64,000 nucleotides of DNA from Mycolicibacterium brisbanense (GTDB lineage: Bacteria > Actinomycetota > Actinomycetes > Mycobacteriales > Mycobacteriaceae): positions 124,001 through 188,000 of the forward strand of contig NZ_BCSX01000024.1 of NCBI RefSeq assembly GCF_001570425.1. The letters are read 5' to 3'. Of the stretch, positions 51,410 to 61,020 are shown piece after piece. The position numbers were made by a program, and so were the translations under genes. The notes beneath the pieces are model-generated. The model was not told the DNA's origin, made no database searches, and saw only the letters and a list, made by a program, of their open reading frames with translations. The first letter of the stretch is position 1; each line of letters begins with the position of its first letter.

Positions 51410-52126
51410 ATGACCACGCTGGAGATGCTGCTGCGCATCGGATCCGGTGTCGGCTTGGGCACCGTGATCGGACTGGAACGCCAATACCGCGCTCGCATGG
51501 CGGGTTTGCGTACCAACGCCCTCGTGGCGGTGGGGTCGACGCTGTTCGTGCTGTTGTCGGCGCACGGTTTCAGTAGCGACCCTGGAACCGCTGACCCCAC
51601 CCGGGTGGCTGCCCAAATCGTCTCTGGCATCGGTTTCCTCGGCGCCGGCGTCATCATGCGGGACGGGCTGAGCGTCCGCGGGCTCAACACCGCCGCGACG
51701 TTGTGGTGTTCGGCTGCGGTCGGTGCGCTGTCGGGCGCGGGGCTCTTCGACGTGGCCGCCGCGGGCACCGTCGTGGTCGTTCTGGTCAACATCGCACTGC
51801 GTTTCGTCGGCCGCGCCGTCGACCGCATCCCCGAGACGGGCGACGAGCAGCCGACGTCGTACGTGTTCGTCGCTGCCACGCGCGACGAGCACGAGGCACA
51901 CATCCGGGCCCTGGTGGTACAGGCGTTGACGCGCACCGACTTTCGGCTGCAGTCGATCGCGAGCACCAACACCGATGATGCCGGTGGAGTCGAGGTGCGG
52001 GCCGAGTTGCTCAGCGATCAGCGCGACGACCGGCAGATGGAATCCGCGGTGAGCCGGCTGAGTATGGAACCGTCGGTGACGAGCGTGCGATGGAACGTCA
52101 ACGTCGAGGAAGCCGTCGACCACTAG
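51410..52126 (+). CDS. MgtC/SapB-family membrane protein
   Basis: 238 aa from ATG 51410 behind AAAGGAG. N-terminal MgtC membrane domain (about residues 1-140): VIGLERQYRARMAGLRTNALVAVGSTLFVL, VSGIGFLGAGVIMRDGLSVRGLNTAATLWCSAAVGALSGAG; C-terminal ACT-like cytosolic domain at about 150-238. MgtC proteins help survival in low magnesium or in macrophages, partly by lowering F1Fo ATPase activity or affecting phosphate uptake in Salmonella. Here it pairs with a magnesium P-type ATPase 50 bases downstream. Confidence 0.88.
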   Translation: MTTLEMLLRIGSGVGLGTVIGLERQYRARMAGLRTNALVAVGSTLFVLLSAHGFSSDPGTADPTRVAAQIVSGIGFLGAGVIMRDGLSVRGLNTAATLWCSAAVGALSGAGLFDVAAAGTVVVVLVNIALRFVGRAVDRIPETGDEQPTSYVFVAATRDEHEAHIRALVVQALTRTDFRLQSIASTNTDDAGGVEVRAELLSDQRDDRQMESAVSRLSMEPSVTSVRWNVNVEEAVDH

Positions 52127-52176
52127 TCGCGTAGGTACCGTGGACAAGGGTTATTCGACCGCGTGAGGGGCCGACG

Positions 52177-54816
52177 ATGACAGACAACGCAGCCGGCCTC
52201 GGCACTGTCCTCGACGCACAGAACCACCGCCTGTGCGAGCTTGCCGCCGCACCCGTGTTGACGGTGTTTCACCAGGTGCAGAGCTCTCCGCGCGGGCTCA
52301 CCGAAAACGAGGCCGCCGACCGGTTGAGCCGGTTCGGCGACAACGACCCCGCGCCCGACGACGAGGACACCGCGTGGACGCGCCTGCGGGCGGCGGTCCG
52401 CAGTCCGTTCGTGGCGCTGCTGGCCGGGCTCGACGTGGTGTTCCTGCTGGTCCGCGACATCCGGGGAGCCGGGATCGTCAGCCTCATGATCGCGCTCGCG
52501 GTGCTGCTGCGGCTGTGGCAGCAGACCCGTTCGGAGCGCGCCACGCGCGCGCTCGACGAGCTGGTGTCCTCGACCGTGACGGTGCGCCGCCGCGCCGACG
52601 ATGCCGACGAACCCGTGGAGCGCGAGGTATCCCCACACGACCTGGTCCCGGGCGACATCGTGTTGTTGCGCGCCGGCGACATCGTCGCCGCCGACGTGCG
52701 GCTGATCACCTCCACCGACCTCGTGGTCGATCAGTCGGTGCTGTCGGGGGAGTCGCTACCGGTGTCGAAGTCGGCCCGGCCGGGCCCGTCGGACCCGGAT
52801 GCCGGGATCCGCGATGCGGTTGTCGATGCGCCGAACCTCTGTCTGTCCGGTACGGCCGTGGTGGCCGGCGCCGCCACCGGCGTGGTGATCGCCACCGGTC
52901 CACGCACCTACACCGGATCGTTGACAACGTCGGCCGCCGCGATCCGTCCGGAATCCAGCTTCGACCGCGGGGTGCGCGCGGTCGGTTGGACCCTGATCCG
53001 CTTCATGCTGGTGATGGCGCCCATCGTGTTCGTCGTCAACGGTCTGGTCAGCGGAGTGTGGGCGCAGGCGGCGATGTTCGCCGTGGCCGTCGCCGTCGGC
53101 CTCACACCCGAGATGCTGCCCGTCATCGTCACGACGAACCTGGCCCGCGGAGCCACCCGACTGGTCACCGAAAAGGTTGTCGTGCGGCGGCTCAACGCCA
53201 TTCAGGATCTCGGTGCGATGGACGTGCTGTGCGTGGACAAGACCGGAACCCTCACCGAGGACCGCATCATCTACGCCCACAGCATCGACGTCACCGGACG
53301 ACCCGACGAGGCCGTGGCCGAATTCGCTTACCTCAGCGTGCATTTCCAGGACTGCGCGCACAGCCCGCTCGACGCCGCCATCCTCGAACTCCTCGGGGGC
53401 GGGCAAATGGAGTTCATCGCCGACGCCGCGTTCACCAAGGTCGACGAGGTCGCGTTCAACCATCGTCGGCGCCGTAACACCGTCGTGGTGACGAGGCAGC
53501 GCGGCGAGCACATCATGATTTGCAAGGGCGACCCCGACCAGGTGTTGGCCCGCTGCAGCGAGATCCGCATCCACAACAAGGTCATCGCCTTCGACGACGA
53601 GCTCACCGCCGAGGCCGACGAGATCGTGGCGGCCTACCGGCGCCAGGGTATGCGGGTGCTGGCCGTGGCCGTCAAGGAGCTGCCCGCGCGGTGGGAGGAC
53701 TACGGCGAATCGGACGAATTCGGCTTGGTGCTGGTCGGTTTCGTCGGCTTCGTGGATCCGATCCGGGAGAGTGCCACCGCGACCGTCACCAGCCTGGCCG
53801 ACCACGGCGTCGGGGTGAAGATCCTCACCGGCGACAGCCGGGTGGTGGCTGCGCAGGTGGCCAACCACGTCGGGTTGGACTCCCACGCAACGGTTCTCGG
53901 CTCCGACGTCGATGACGCCGACGATCAGGAGCTCCGCGCGCTGGCCGCCGCGGCGGACGTGTTCGCCGAGCTGACACCGGCACACAAGGCGCGCATCGTC
54001 GCGGCGCTGCGTCAGGAAGGCCACGCCGTCGGCTACCTCGGGGACGGCGTCAACGACGTCGCCGCACTGCGGATCGCGGACGTGGGCATCGCCGCGGACA
54101 CCGCGGCCGACGTCGCCAAGCAGGCCGCCGATCTGATCTTGCTCGACCGTGACCTCGCCGTCGTCGCCCGCGGTGTTGTCGAGGGCCGTCGGACGCTGGC
54201 CAACACCATGAAGTACGTCAAGATCACGGCCAGCTCGAATTTCGGCAACGTGCTCTCCGTGTTGGCGGCCAGCGTGCTGCTGCCGTTCCTGCCGATCCTG
54301 CCCATCCAGCTGATGGTCCAGAACCTCCTGTACGACACCGCCCAGCTCGCGCTGTCGTGGGACCGTGTCGACGACGACTACCTGCGGGTCCCGCAACGCT
54401 GGCGCTCCGGCGGGCTCATCGGGTTCATGCTGACGTTCGGGCCGCTCAGCTCACTCTTCGACCTCGCGACGTTCGGAGCGCTGTGGTGGTGGTTCGGCGG
54501 CGCCCATGCGCCCGCGCTGTTCCAAACCGGCTGGTTTGTCGAGGGTCTGCTGACCCAGCTGCTGATCGTGCTCGTGCTGCGCACCCGCGAGCTGCCGTGG
54601 CGTCGCCCCGGCCCTGCGGCGACGGTGGTGCTGGCGTTGTGGTGCGCGGCATCCATCGGCCTGGTGCTGCCCGTCACGCCGTTGGCCGACCCGCTGCACA
54701 TGACGCCGCTGCCGACCGCCTATGTGCTGTGGCTCGCCGTGGTTGCCGTCGGTTACGCGTCGTGCGCGCAGCTGGTCAAGCAGCGGTACCTGCGGCGGCA
54801 CCGCGCATGGCTGTGA
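52177..54816 (+). CDS. P-type Mg2+-translocating ATPase (MgtA/MgtB-like)
   Basis: 879 aa. P3B-type ATPase: actuator motif [14 protein letters not shown], phosphorylation Asp354 in [11 protein letters not shown], nucleotide domain with the MgtA-like [12 protein letters not shown] and CKGDPDQVL, hinge [39 protein letters not shown]. About ten membrane segments; the last part has [38 protein letters not shown], typical of Mg transporters. It imports Mg2+ using ATP. Cotranscribed with the MgtC-like gene under the ArsR regulator. Its 3' end overlaps a possible early start of menG. Confidence 0.9.
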   Translation: MTDNAAGLGTVLDAQNHRLCELAAAPVLTVFHQVQSSPRGLTENEAADRLSRFGDNDPAPDDEDTAWTRLRAAVRSPFVALLAGLDVVFLLVRDIRGAGIVSLMIALAVLLRLWQQTRSERATRALDELVSSTVTVRRRADDADEPVEREVSPHDLVPGDIVLLRAGDIVAADVRLITSTDLVVDQSVLSGESLPVSKSARPGPSDPDAGIRDAVVDAPNLCLSGTAVVAGAATGVVIATGPRTYTGSLTTSAAAIRPESSFDRGVRAVGWTLIRFMLVMAPIVFVVNGLVSGVWAQAAMFAVAVAVGLTPEMLPVIVTTNLARGATRLVTEKVVVRRLNAIQDLGAMDVLCVDKTGTLTEDRIIYAHSIDVTGRPDEAVAEFAYLSVHFQDCAHSPLDAAILELLGGGQMEFIADAAFTKVDEVAFNHRRRRNTVVVTRQRGEHIMICKGDPDQVLARCSEIRIHNKVIAFDDELTAEADEIVAAYRRQGMRVLAVAVKELPARWEDYGESDEFGLVLVGFVGFVDPIRESATATVTSLADHGVGVKILTGDSRVVAAQVANHVGLDSHATVLGSDVDDADDQELRALAAAADVFAELTPAHKARIVAALRQEGHAVGYLGDGVNDVAALRIADVGIAADTAADVAKQAADLILLDRDLAVVARGVVEGRRTLANTMKYVKITASSNFGNVLSVLAASVLLPFLPILPIQLMVQNLLYDTAQLALSWDRVDDDYLRVPQRWRSGGLIGFMLTFGPLSSLFDLATFGALWWWFGGAHAPALFQTGWFVEGLLTQLLIVLVLRTRELPWRRPGPAATVVLALWCAASIGLVLPVTPLADPLHMTPLPTAYVLWLAVVAVGYASCAQLVKQRYLRRHRAWL

Positions 54817-54842
54817 CCGACCGGCCGGGTAGCGTCAGCACG

Positions 54843-55532
54843 GTGAGTCGAGCGAGCCTGGAGAAGAACCCACACGAGGTCGCGTCGATGTTCGATGCGG
54901 TGGCGCGGCGCTACGACCTGACCAACACCGTGATGTCGCTGGGCCAGGATCGGTTCTGGCGGCGCGAGACCCGCGCGGCGTTGGGCATCGGGCCGGGGGA
55001 CAAGGTGCTGGATCTCGCGGCAGGCACCGCCGTGTCGACGGTCGAACTGGCCACCTCGGGCGCGTGGTGCGTGGCCGCGGACTTCTCGGTCGGGATGCTG
55101 GCGGCCGGTGCGGGCCGGCCGGTGCCCAAGGTCGGGGCCGACGCCACCAGGCTGCCGTTCGCCGACGGCGTGTTCGACGCGGTGACCATCAGCTTCGGGC
55201 TGCGCAACGTCGTCGACCATGTGGAGGGGCTGCGGGAGATGGCCCGCGTGACGCGGCCCGGCGGCCGACTCGTCGTGTGCGAATTCTCGACGCCGACCAA
55301 TCGCGCGTTCGCCACGGTCTACAAGGAGTACCTCATGCGGGCGCTGCCTGCGATGGCGACCGCCGTCTCGAGCAACCCCGAGGCCTACGTCTACCTCGCC
55401 GAGTCGATCCGGGCATGGCCCGATCAGGCCGAGCTGGCCCGCCGCATCGGAACCGCCGGCTGGTCAAATGTGCGCTGGCGCAACCTCACTGGCGGCATCG
55501 TCGCGCTGCACGCCGCCACCAAACCGGACTAG
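54843..55532 (+). CDS. menG: Demethylmenaquinone methyltransferase MenG (UbiE)
   Basis: 229 aa from GTG 54843, chosen by similarity to the M. tuberculosis start (MSRA...); an in-frame ATG at 54807 would add 12 residues. Class I SAM methyltransferase of the UbiE type: [27 protein letters not shown], motif [38 protein letters not shown] and [14 protein letters not shown]. It adds the C-2 methyl to demethylmenaquinone at the membrane. The stop codon begins a repeated block that leads into a palindromic element. Confidence 0.93.
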   Translation: MSRASLEKNPHEVASMFDAVARRYDLTNTVMSLGQDRFWRRETRAALGIGPGDKVLDLAAGTAVSTVELATSGAWCVAADFSVGMLAAGAGRPVPKVGADATRLPFADGVFDAVTISFGLRNVVDHVEGLREMARVTRPGGRLVVCEFSTPTNRAFATVYKEYLMRALPAMATAVSSNPEAYVYLAESIRAWPDQAELARRIGTAGWSNVRWRNLTGGIVALHAATKPD

Positions 55533-55624
55533 ACGCACCGCGAGAGCACCGCTAGACGCACCGCGAGCGTGCGTGTCTGCTGGTCGACACGCCGCGCTGC
55601 GCCAGCAGTTCGTGCACGCTCGCG
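55529..55624. repeat. Palindromic intergenic element, copy 5, with duplicated gene tail
   Basis: CTAGACGCACCGCGAG occurs twice (55529-55544, which includes the menG stop, and 55552-55567). The palindrome follows: GCGAGCGTGC (55563-55572) and GCACGCTCGC (55614-55623) around CGTGTCTGCTGGTCGACACGC. Confidence 0.75.
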
Positions 55625-55646
55625 CCCCTGTCTTTACGATGACCGC

Positions 55647-56645
55647 ATGGCGGCGTCGGGTTCGGTACCAGTACTGGCTGTCGCGGGCCATCTCGGCGCG
55701 GGCAAGACCACGCTGCTCAACCACCTGCTGCGCAACAGTCGCGGCGTGCGGATCGGCGCCCTGGTCAACGATTTCGGCGCGGTCAACATCGACGCCATGC
55801 TGATCGCCGGTCAGGTGGATGCGATGGCGTCGCTGTCCAACGGCTGTATCTGCTGCGCGGTCGATGCCGACGAAGCGGCCGACATGCTGGGCAAGCTGGC
55901 GGCGGTCAAGCCCCGGCTGGACCTCATCGTGGTCGAGGCCAGCGGCGTGGCAGAGCCGTCCGCGCTGGCGCGCACGCTGGCCACCGCCGACGACAGCCGG
56001 TATCACTACGCGGGTCTGGTGTTGCTGGTCGACGCCGTCGAATTCGCCCGCGCCGACCTGGGACACAGTGTGCGCGTGGCGGATCTGGTCGTGCTGAACA
56101 AGGCGGACCAGGTGAGCGCCGACGAGCTTGCCTGCGTCACCGACAAGGTACGCGAGCTCAATCCACGAGTTCCGGTGCTGCCCACCGAGTTCGGTCGCGT
56201 GGACCCGGCTCTGCTGATCGACGTGCCGGAGCGGGCACCCCGGGCAGGTCAGCTCAGCCTGGACGAATTGCTATGGGACACACACGATCACGATCAGCAT
56301 GAGCATGCGGCCTATCAGAGCGTGGAGTTCACCACCGACCGGGCGCTCGACCCCCGTCGACTGATGGACTTCTTGCGAGACCGGCCCGCCGGCCTGTACC
56401 GGGCGAAGGGTTTCATCGATTTCGGCGCGGCTGGCTCCGGGCGCAAGTTTCTCCTGCAATTGGTCGGCAGTTCATTACGGTTTTCCCGACGGCGGTGGGA
56501 GAGCTCCGAACAACGCGCGACCACGCTCGTGCTCATCGGCGCGGACATGTGCGCGGACACAGTCAAGTCGGCACTGCAGGATTGCGTCAGTGCCGAGCCG
56601 CCCGACGACCAGGCGATCCTCGGAGTGCTGCGCTACGCAGACTGA
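55647..56645 (+). CDS. CobW/COG0523-family GTPase (metallochaperone)
   Basis: 332 aa from ATG 55647 (ATG 55639 is out of frame with the protein). G3E GTPase: Walker A AGHLGAGKTTLLNHLLRN, the metal motif GCICCAV (CxCC), EASGVAEPSALA and the base motif LNKADQVS. A His-rich loop, THDHDQHEHAAY, before the CobW_C domain (FTTDRALDPRRLMDFL) can bind zinc or another metal. These proteins deliver metal to target enzymes when metal is scarce. Preceded by a palindromic element and followed by TspO. No Zur box was identified. Confidence 0.85.
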   Translation: MAASGSVPVLAVAGHLGAGKTTLLNHLLRNSRGVRIGALVNDFGAVNIDAMLIAGQVDAMASLSNGCICCAVDADEAADMLGKLAAVKPRLDLIVVEASGVAEPSALARTLATADDSRYHYAGLVLLVDAVEFARADLGHSVRVADLVVLNKADQVSADELACVTDKVRELNPRVPVLPTEFGRVDPALLIDVPERAPRAGQLSLDELLWDTHDHDQHEHAAYQSVEFTTDRALDPRRLMDFLRDRPAGLYRAKGFIDFGAAGSGRKFLLQLVGSSLRFSRRRWESSEQRATTLVLIGADMCADTVKSALQDCVSAEPPDDQAILGVLRYAD

Positions 56646-56664
56646 CGAAACGTGGTAGCAACGA

Positions 56665-57147
56665 ATGATGCGACCAAGCACATTGATCAAGACCGCATCT
56701 GCCGCGTTGGCCACGGCCGTGGTCGGCGGGCTGGCGAGTCGGCCCGCGCAGTCACAGTGGTACACCCAACTACGCAAGCCGTCGTTTCAGCCACCGCGCC
56801 AAGCCTTTCCGGTGGTCTGGCCGCTGCTCTACGCCGACATCGCCGCGGTCTCGGCGACGACGCTGGACGCTCTGCGCGCGGAGAATCGCGATGATGAGGC
56901 CCGCGCGTTCGGCGCGGCACTGGCCGCCAACCTCGTCATGAACGCGGGCTGGTCGTGGATCTTCTTCTCCCAGAAACGGCTCGGCACCGCGGCCGTCGTC
57001 GCAGCGGCGCTCACGGCCAGCAGTGCCGATCTCACCCGGCGCGCCGTGGCTGCCCAGGGCCCGCGCGGCGCCGCGCTCGCGCCCTATCCGCTCTGGTGTG
57101 CCTTTGCGACCGCGCTTTCCACGCGGATCTGGATGCTCAACCGCTGA
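56665..57147 (+). CDS. TspO/MBR family protein
   Basis: 160 aa with five membrane segments. TspO signature: WYTQLRKPSFQPPRQAFPVVWPLLYADIAAVSATTLDAL (the PxFxPP and WxxLY blocks), NLVMNAGWSWIFFSQKRLGTAAVVAAAL and the closing PYPLWCAFATALSTRIWMLN. TspO binds porphyrins and sterols in the membrane. ATG at 56665 or 56668. It overlaps the convergent HTH gene by 11 bases. Confidence 0.88.
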   Translation: MMRPSTLIKTASAALATAVVGGLASRPAQSQWYTQLRKPSFQPPRQAFPVVWPLLYADIAAVSATTLDALRAENRDDEARAFGAALAANLVMNAGWSWIFFSQKRLGTAAVVAAALTASSADLTRRAVAAQGPRGAALAPYPLWCAFATALSTRIWMLNR

Positions 57148-57511
57148 CCGGCCGTCGTTGCATGGCCCGATCTTGGTCGCGGAATCGGTTGTGGAGGTTC
57201 TGCTTTGAGACGCCGAGCGCAGTGCCGATCTGAGCCCACGAGAGTCCGGCGTTACGAGCTGTGAGGACTGCCTTCTCATACCGCGTCTGCAGGTGGTCGA
57301 GTTCTTCACGTATCCGGGTGAGTTGACGCAGACTGGCCGTGGGCGAGAGATTCTCGGCGACCGGCTCGGCTTGCGGTCCCGGCAGTGGTGCGCAGGCTGC
57401 TATTTCGCGTTGCAACTGCTCGTTTGAGCGACGAATGATCTCCTGCAGCTCAGGATCGTTGGCCCACCACGGTTCGGAGGCCGGTGCACGTGCCGGTTCG
57501 TCGGTTGCCAT
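57137..57511 (-). CDS. Small HTH protein (sigma-70 region-4-like helix-turn-helix)
   Basis: 124 aa from ATG 57511 (MATDEPARAPA). N-terminal acidic/helical part with a heptad-like helix (ELQEIIRRSNEQLQREIAA and LTRIREELDHLQTRYEKAVLTARNAG). C-terminal HTH GLSWAQIGTALGVSKQNLHNRFRDQD. An extended in-frame region upstream contains a 17-bp perfect palindrome (57532-57548), 20 bases before the start, so autoregulation is likely. No known family name; similar small HTH proteins are common in actinobacteria. Confidence 0.72.
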   Translation of the reverse strand: MATDEPARAPASEPWWANDPELQEIIRRSNEQLQREIAACAPLPGPQAEPVAENLSPTASLRQLTRIREELDHLQTRYEKAVLTARNAGLSWAQIGTALGVSKQNLHNRFRDQDRAMQRRPVSG

Positions 57512-57531
57512 CGGCTGTTCCCCCTGTGGAG

Positions 57532-57548
57532 CGTCAAAACTTTTGACG
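57532..57548. promoter_or_regulatory. Perfect 17-bp palindrome upstream of the HTH gene
   Basis: CGTCAAAACTTTTGACG (8-bp arms around a central C). It lies 20 bases upstream of the ATG at 57511 on the minus strand. It is AT-rich compared with its surroundings, as expected for an operator, probably for the HTH protein itself. Confidence 0.65.
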
Positions 57549-57598
57549 ATCTTTTCTGCGAGTATGCCGCCCACCGGCGACACGCCCGACGGGTCAGC

Positions 57599-58822
57599 TC
57601 ACGAGAACGGCTTGCGCTGATCGAACCGTCGTGACACCAGCCCAGCGGCTCGCCACACCCGGGCCACCCAATCGGCGTCCTCGTCGGTGACCAGGTTGCC
57701 CATCACCCGTACCGCGATGTTCATCAGGAACGTCGAGCGCATCGCCACCGGACCCGTCAGCGGCAGGAACCGCGGCAGCGTCAGCAACACGCCGAGCCGC
57801 CGCGCCACAGAGAACCCGCGGGCGTAGTGCTCCTGCAACACCGCAGGCCACGCCGTCGCGTAACCCCCGCCGGCACCCAGCAGTTCGGCGGCCAGCCGGC
57901 CGGTTTCCAGGCCGTAGTCGACGCCCTCGCCGTTGAGCGGGTTCACGCACGCCGCGGCGTCGCCGATCAGCATCCAGTTGGGTCCGGCCACCCCCGATAC
58001 CGCGCCGCCCATCGGCAGGAGCGCCGAGAGCGCGGCCCGCGGCTGCCCGGTCAGCCCCCACTCGTCGCGCCGCAGCTCCGTGTAGTGGCTCAGCAGCGGC
58101 CGCAGCGCGGCGTCGGCAGGGCGTTTCGCGGTGGCCAGCGCACCCACTCCGATGTTCACCTCCCCGTTGCCGAGCGGGAAGATCCAGCCGTAACCCGGCA
58201 GCACAGCGCCTTCGGGCGAGCGCAGCTCCAGATGTGAGGTGATCCACGGCTCGTCGGCCCGCGGCGAGGCGATGTAGGCGCGGATCGCGACGCCGTAGAC
58301 GGTTTCCCGGTGCCACGTGCGGCCGAGCTCGCGACCGAGCGTCGAGCGGGCCCCGTCGGCCACGATCAGGTCCGTACACCGGATCGTGCTCCCGTCGTCG
58401 AGGTGCACCGCGTCCGCTCGGCCTCCGGAATCATGGCTCACACCAACGGCTTTGACTCCCAACAGCATCTTCGCGCCGTCGTCGGCGGCGACCGAGCGGA
58501 TCCGGTCGTCGAGCTCGGTGCGCGGCACGGCGCTGCCGGTCGACGGGAACGATGGACCGGGCCACGGCACCTCGACGTCGGCGCCGAAACCTGACATGCG
58601 CAATCCCCGGTGGCGCAGCTTGGTGTCGAGCCACCCGCCCATGCCCAGACGCTCCAACTCGGCCACCGCGCGTGGGGTGAGCCCGTCGCCGCAGGCCTTG
58701 TCCCTCGGGAATTGCGCGGCGTCGACCACCAGCACGTCGCGGCCGCTGCGCGCCGCCCACGCCGCAGCCGCCGACCCGGCCGGACCGGCGCCCACAACGA
58801 CCACATCTGCATTGGTGTCCAT
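57599..58822 (-). CDS. menJ: Menaquinone beta-isoprenyl reductase MenJ
   Basis: 407 aa from ATG 58822. FAD-dependent geranylgeranyl-reductase-family protein: N-terminal dinucleotide fold VVVVGAGPAGSAAAAWAARSG, C-x-G-D motif DKACGDGLTPRAV, second FAD motif GPNWMLIGDAAACVNPLNGEGVDYGLETG. The C-terminal part is helical. In mycobacteria MenJ (Rv0561c) saturates the second isoprene of menaquinone-9, giving MK-9(II-H2). Its start lies only 21 bases from the divergent grcC1 start. Confidence 0.93.
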   Translation of the reverse strand: MDTNADVVVVGAGPAGSAAAAWAARSGRDVLVVDAAQFPRDKACGDGLTPRAVAELERLGMGGWLDTKLRHRGLRMSGFGADVEVPWPGPSFPSTGSAVPRTELDDRIRSVAADDGAKMLLGVKAVGVSHDSGGRADAVHLDDGSTIRCTDLIVADGARSTLGRELGRTWHRETVYGVAIRAYIASPRADEPWITSHLELRSPEGAVLPGYGWIFPLGNGEVNIGVGALATAKRPADAALRPLLSHYTELRRDEWGLTGQPRAALSALLPMGGAVSGVAGPNWMLIGDAAACVNPLNGEGVDYGLETGRLAAELLGAGGGYATAWPAVLQEHYARGFSVARRLGVLLTLPRFLPLTGPVAMRSTFLMNIAVRVMGNLVTDEDADWVARVWRAAGLVSRRFDQRKPFS

Positions 58823-58843
58823 CGGTCCCAGTATGTTGGACGA

Positions 58844-59851
58844 ATGAGGACACCAGCGACTGTGGTGGCGGGCGTGGATTTCGGGGACGAGGCGTTTGCC
58901 GCCGAAGTCCGCGGCGGTGTGGCCCGCATCGAAGATCTGATGTCCACTGAGCTGGGCAAAGCCGATGAGTTGATGGCCGAGGCCGTTCAGCATCTGTTCC
59001 AGGCCGGTGGGAAGCGTTTCCGCCCGCTGTTCACGGTGCTGGCGGCCTCGCTGGGGCCCCGGCCCGACGATCCCGATGTGGCGATCGCGGGTTCTGTGAT
59101 CGAGCTGGTGCATCTGGCCACGCTGTACCACGACGACGTGATGGACGAGGCGCAGGTCCGCCGCGGTGCACCCAGCGCCAACGCCAGGTGGGGCAACAAC
59201 ATCGCGATCCTGGCAGGCGACTACCTGTTCGCGACCGCATCCCGGCTCGTATCGCGGCTCGGCCCGGACGCCGTGCGTGTGATTGCCGACACATTCGCGC
59301 AGCTGGTCACGGGCCAGATGCGGGAGACCCGGGGCGCTGCCGAGCAGGCCGACCCCATCGAGCACTACCTCAAGGTGGTCTACGAGAAGACGGCGTGCCT
59401 GATCGCGGCATCGGGGCGGTTCGGCGCCACCTTCTCCGGCGCCGACGACGAGCAGATCGAGCGGCTGGACCGGCTCGGCGGGATCGTCGGCACCGCGTTC
59501 CAGATCTCCGACGACATCATCGACATCGACAGCGATCCCGACGAGTCGGGCAAGGTTCCGGGCACTGACCTGCGTGAAGGCGTCCACACCCTGCCGGTGC
59601 TGTACGCATTGCAGGAGACCGGGCCCGAGGCCGATCGGCTGCGGGTCCTGCTGGCCGGGCCGGTGGAGCGTGACGAGGACGTCGCCGAGGCGCTGAGCCT
59701 GTTGCGATCCTCCCCGGGAATGGCTCGCGCCAAGGAAACGGTGGCGTCCTACGCGGCGCGGGCGCGCGTCGAGCTGGACAACCTGCCTGACGTCCCGGGC
59801 CGCCGGGCGCTGCTGTCGCTCGTCGACTACACCGTGAACCGGCACGGCTGA
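58844..59851 (+). CDS. grcC1: Polyprenyl diphosphate synthase GrcC1
   Basis: 335 aa from ATG 58844. Trans-isoprenyl diphosphate synthase: first Asp-rich motif LYHDDVMDEA, second QISDDIIDIDSDPDESGK, GKRFRPLF and the KTACLIAASG helix. The residue before the first motif is small (HLATLYHDD), consistent with long-chain products. It makes the polyprenyl tail for menaquinone, used by MenA. Rv0562 is the M. tuberculosis homologue. Divergent from menJ. Confidence 0.92.
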   Translation: MRTPATVVAGVDFGDEAFAAEVRGGVARIEDLMSTELGKADELMAEAVQHLFQAGGKRFRPLFTVLAASLGPRPDDPDVAIAGSVIELVHLATLYHDDVMDEAQVRRGAPSANARWGNNIAILAGDYLFATASRLVSRLGPDAVRVIADTFAQLVTGQMRETRGAAEQADPIEHYLKVVYEKTACLIAASGRFGATFSGADDEQIERLDRLGGIVGTAFQISDDIIDIDSDPDESGKVPGTDLREGVHTLPVLYALQETGPEADRLRVLLAGPVERDEDVAEALSLLRSSPGMARAKETVASYAARARVELDNLPDVPGRRALLSLVDYTVNRHG

Positions 59852-60796
<945 letters not shown>

Positions 60797-60804
60797 TCCC
60801 TTTG

Positions 60805-60904
60805 CACCGCGAGTCCCCTTTCACCGCGAGTCCCCTTGCACCGCGAGCGTGCGTGTCTGTCCCCCGACACGCCGCTCGCGGTCGGCATTTTGCGCACGCT
60901 CGCG
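60805..60904. repeat. Tandem 17-mers plus palindromic intergenic element, copy 6
   Basis: CACCGCGAGTCCCCTTT (60805-60821) and CACCGCGAGTCCCCTTG (60822-60838), then CACCGCGAG running into GCGAGCGTGCG ... CGCACGCTCGC (60843 to 60903) around CGTGTCTGTCCCCCGACACGC. It lies directly behind the htpX stop codon. Confidence 0.75.
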
Positions 60905-60927
60905 CCGCCTGAAGTCCCGAAGATGGA

Positions 60928-60942
60928 TACCCCCAGGGGGTA
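60928..60942. promoter_or_regulatory. CsoR-type operator 1
   Basis: TACCCCC-A-GGGGGTA, perfect arms. The same palindrome type is at 60985-61001. Copper sensors CsoR and RicR recognise G/C-rich palindromes of this kind in mycobacteria. It abuts the candidate -35 element at 60944. Confidence 0.6.
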
Positions 60943-60943
60943 C

Positions 60944-60972
60944 TTGTGCAGGCGCCGTCGGCTGTGTAGCGT
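60944..60972 (+). promoter_or_regulatory. Promoter of the DUF1326 gene
   Basis: TTGTGC (60944-60949), 17 bases, TAGCGT (60967-60972, fits TANNNT). It is flanked by the two CsoR-type palindromes, so bound repressor would cover both the -35 side and the early transcribed region. Confidence 0.45.
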
Positions 60973-60984
60973 CAGCTCCGTTAG

Positions 60985-61001
60985 ATACCCCCTGGGGGTA
61001 T
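60985..61001. promoter_or_regulatory. CsoR-type operator 2
   Basis: ATACCCCC-T-GGGGGTAT, a perfect 17-bp palindrome, 58 bases from the centre of operator 1. It lies 19 bases before the start codon of the DUF1326 gene and just upstream of the ribosome site GAGAGGAG. Confidence 0.7.
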
Positions 61002-61020
61002 AAAGCGAGAGGAGTTGGCG

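Noticed and set aside
41860..54816. A secondary-metabolite or phthiocerol-lipid gene cluster, suggested by the ketoreductase-like and mannosyltransferase genes
   Set aside because: No polyketide synthase, NRPS or related transporter is present in the window.
57599..59845. A 748-residue minus-strand open frame covering menJ and all of grcC1
   Set aside because: The part above 58822 is antisense to grcC1, whose conserved DDxxD motifs show the plus strand is coding. High GC leaves long open shadow frames.
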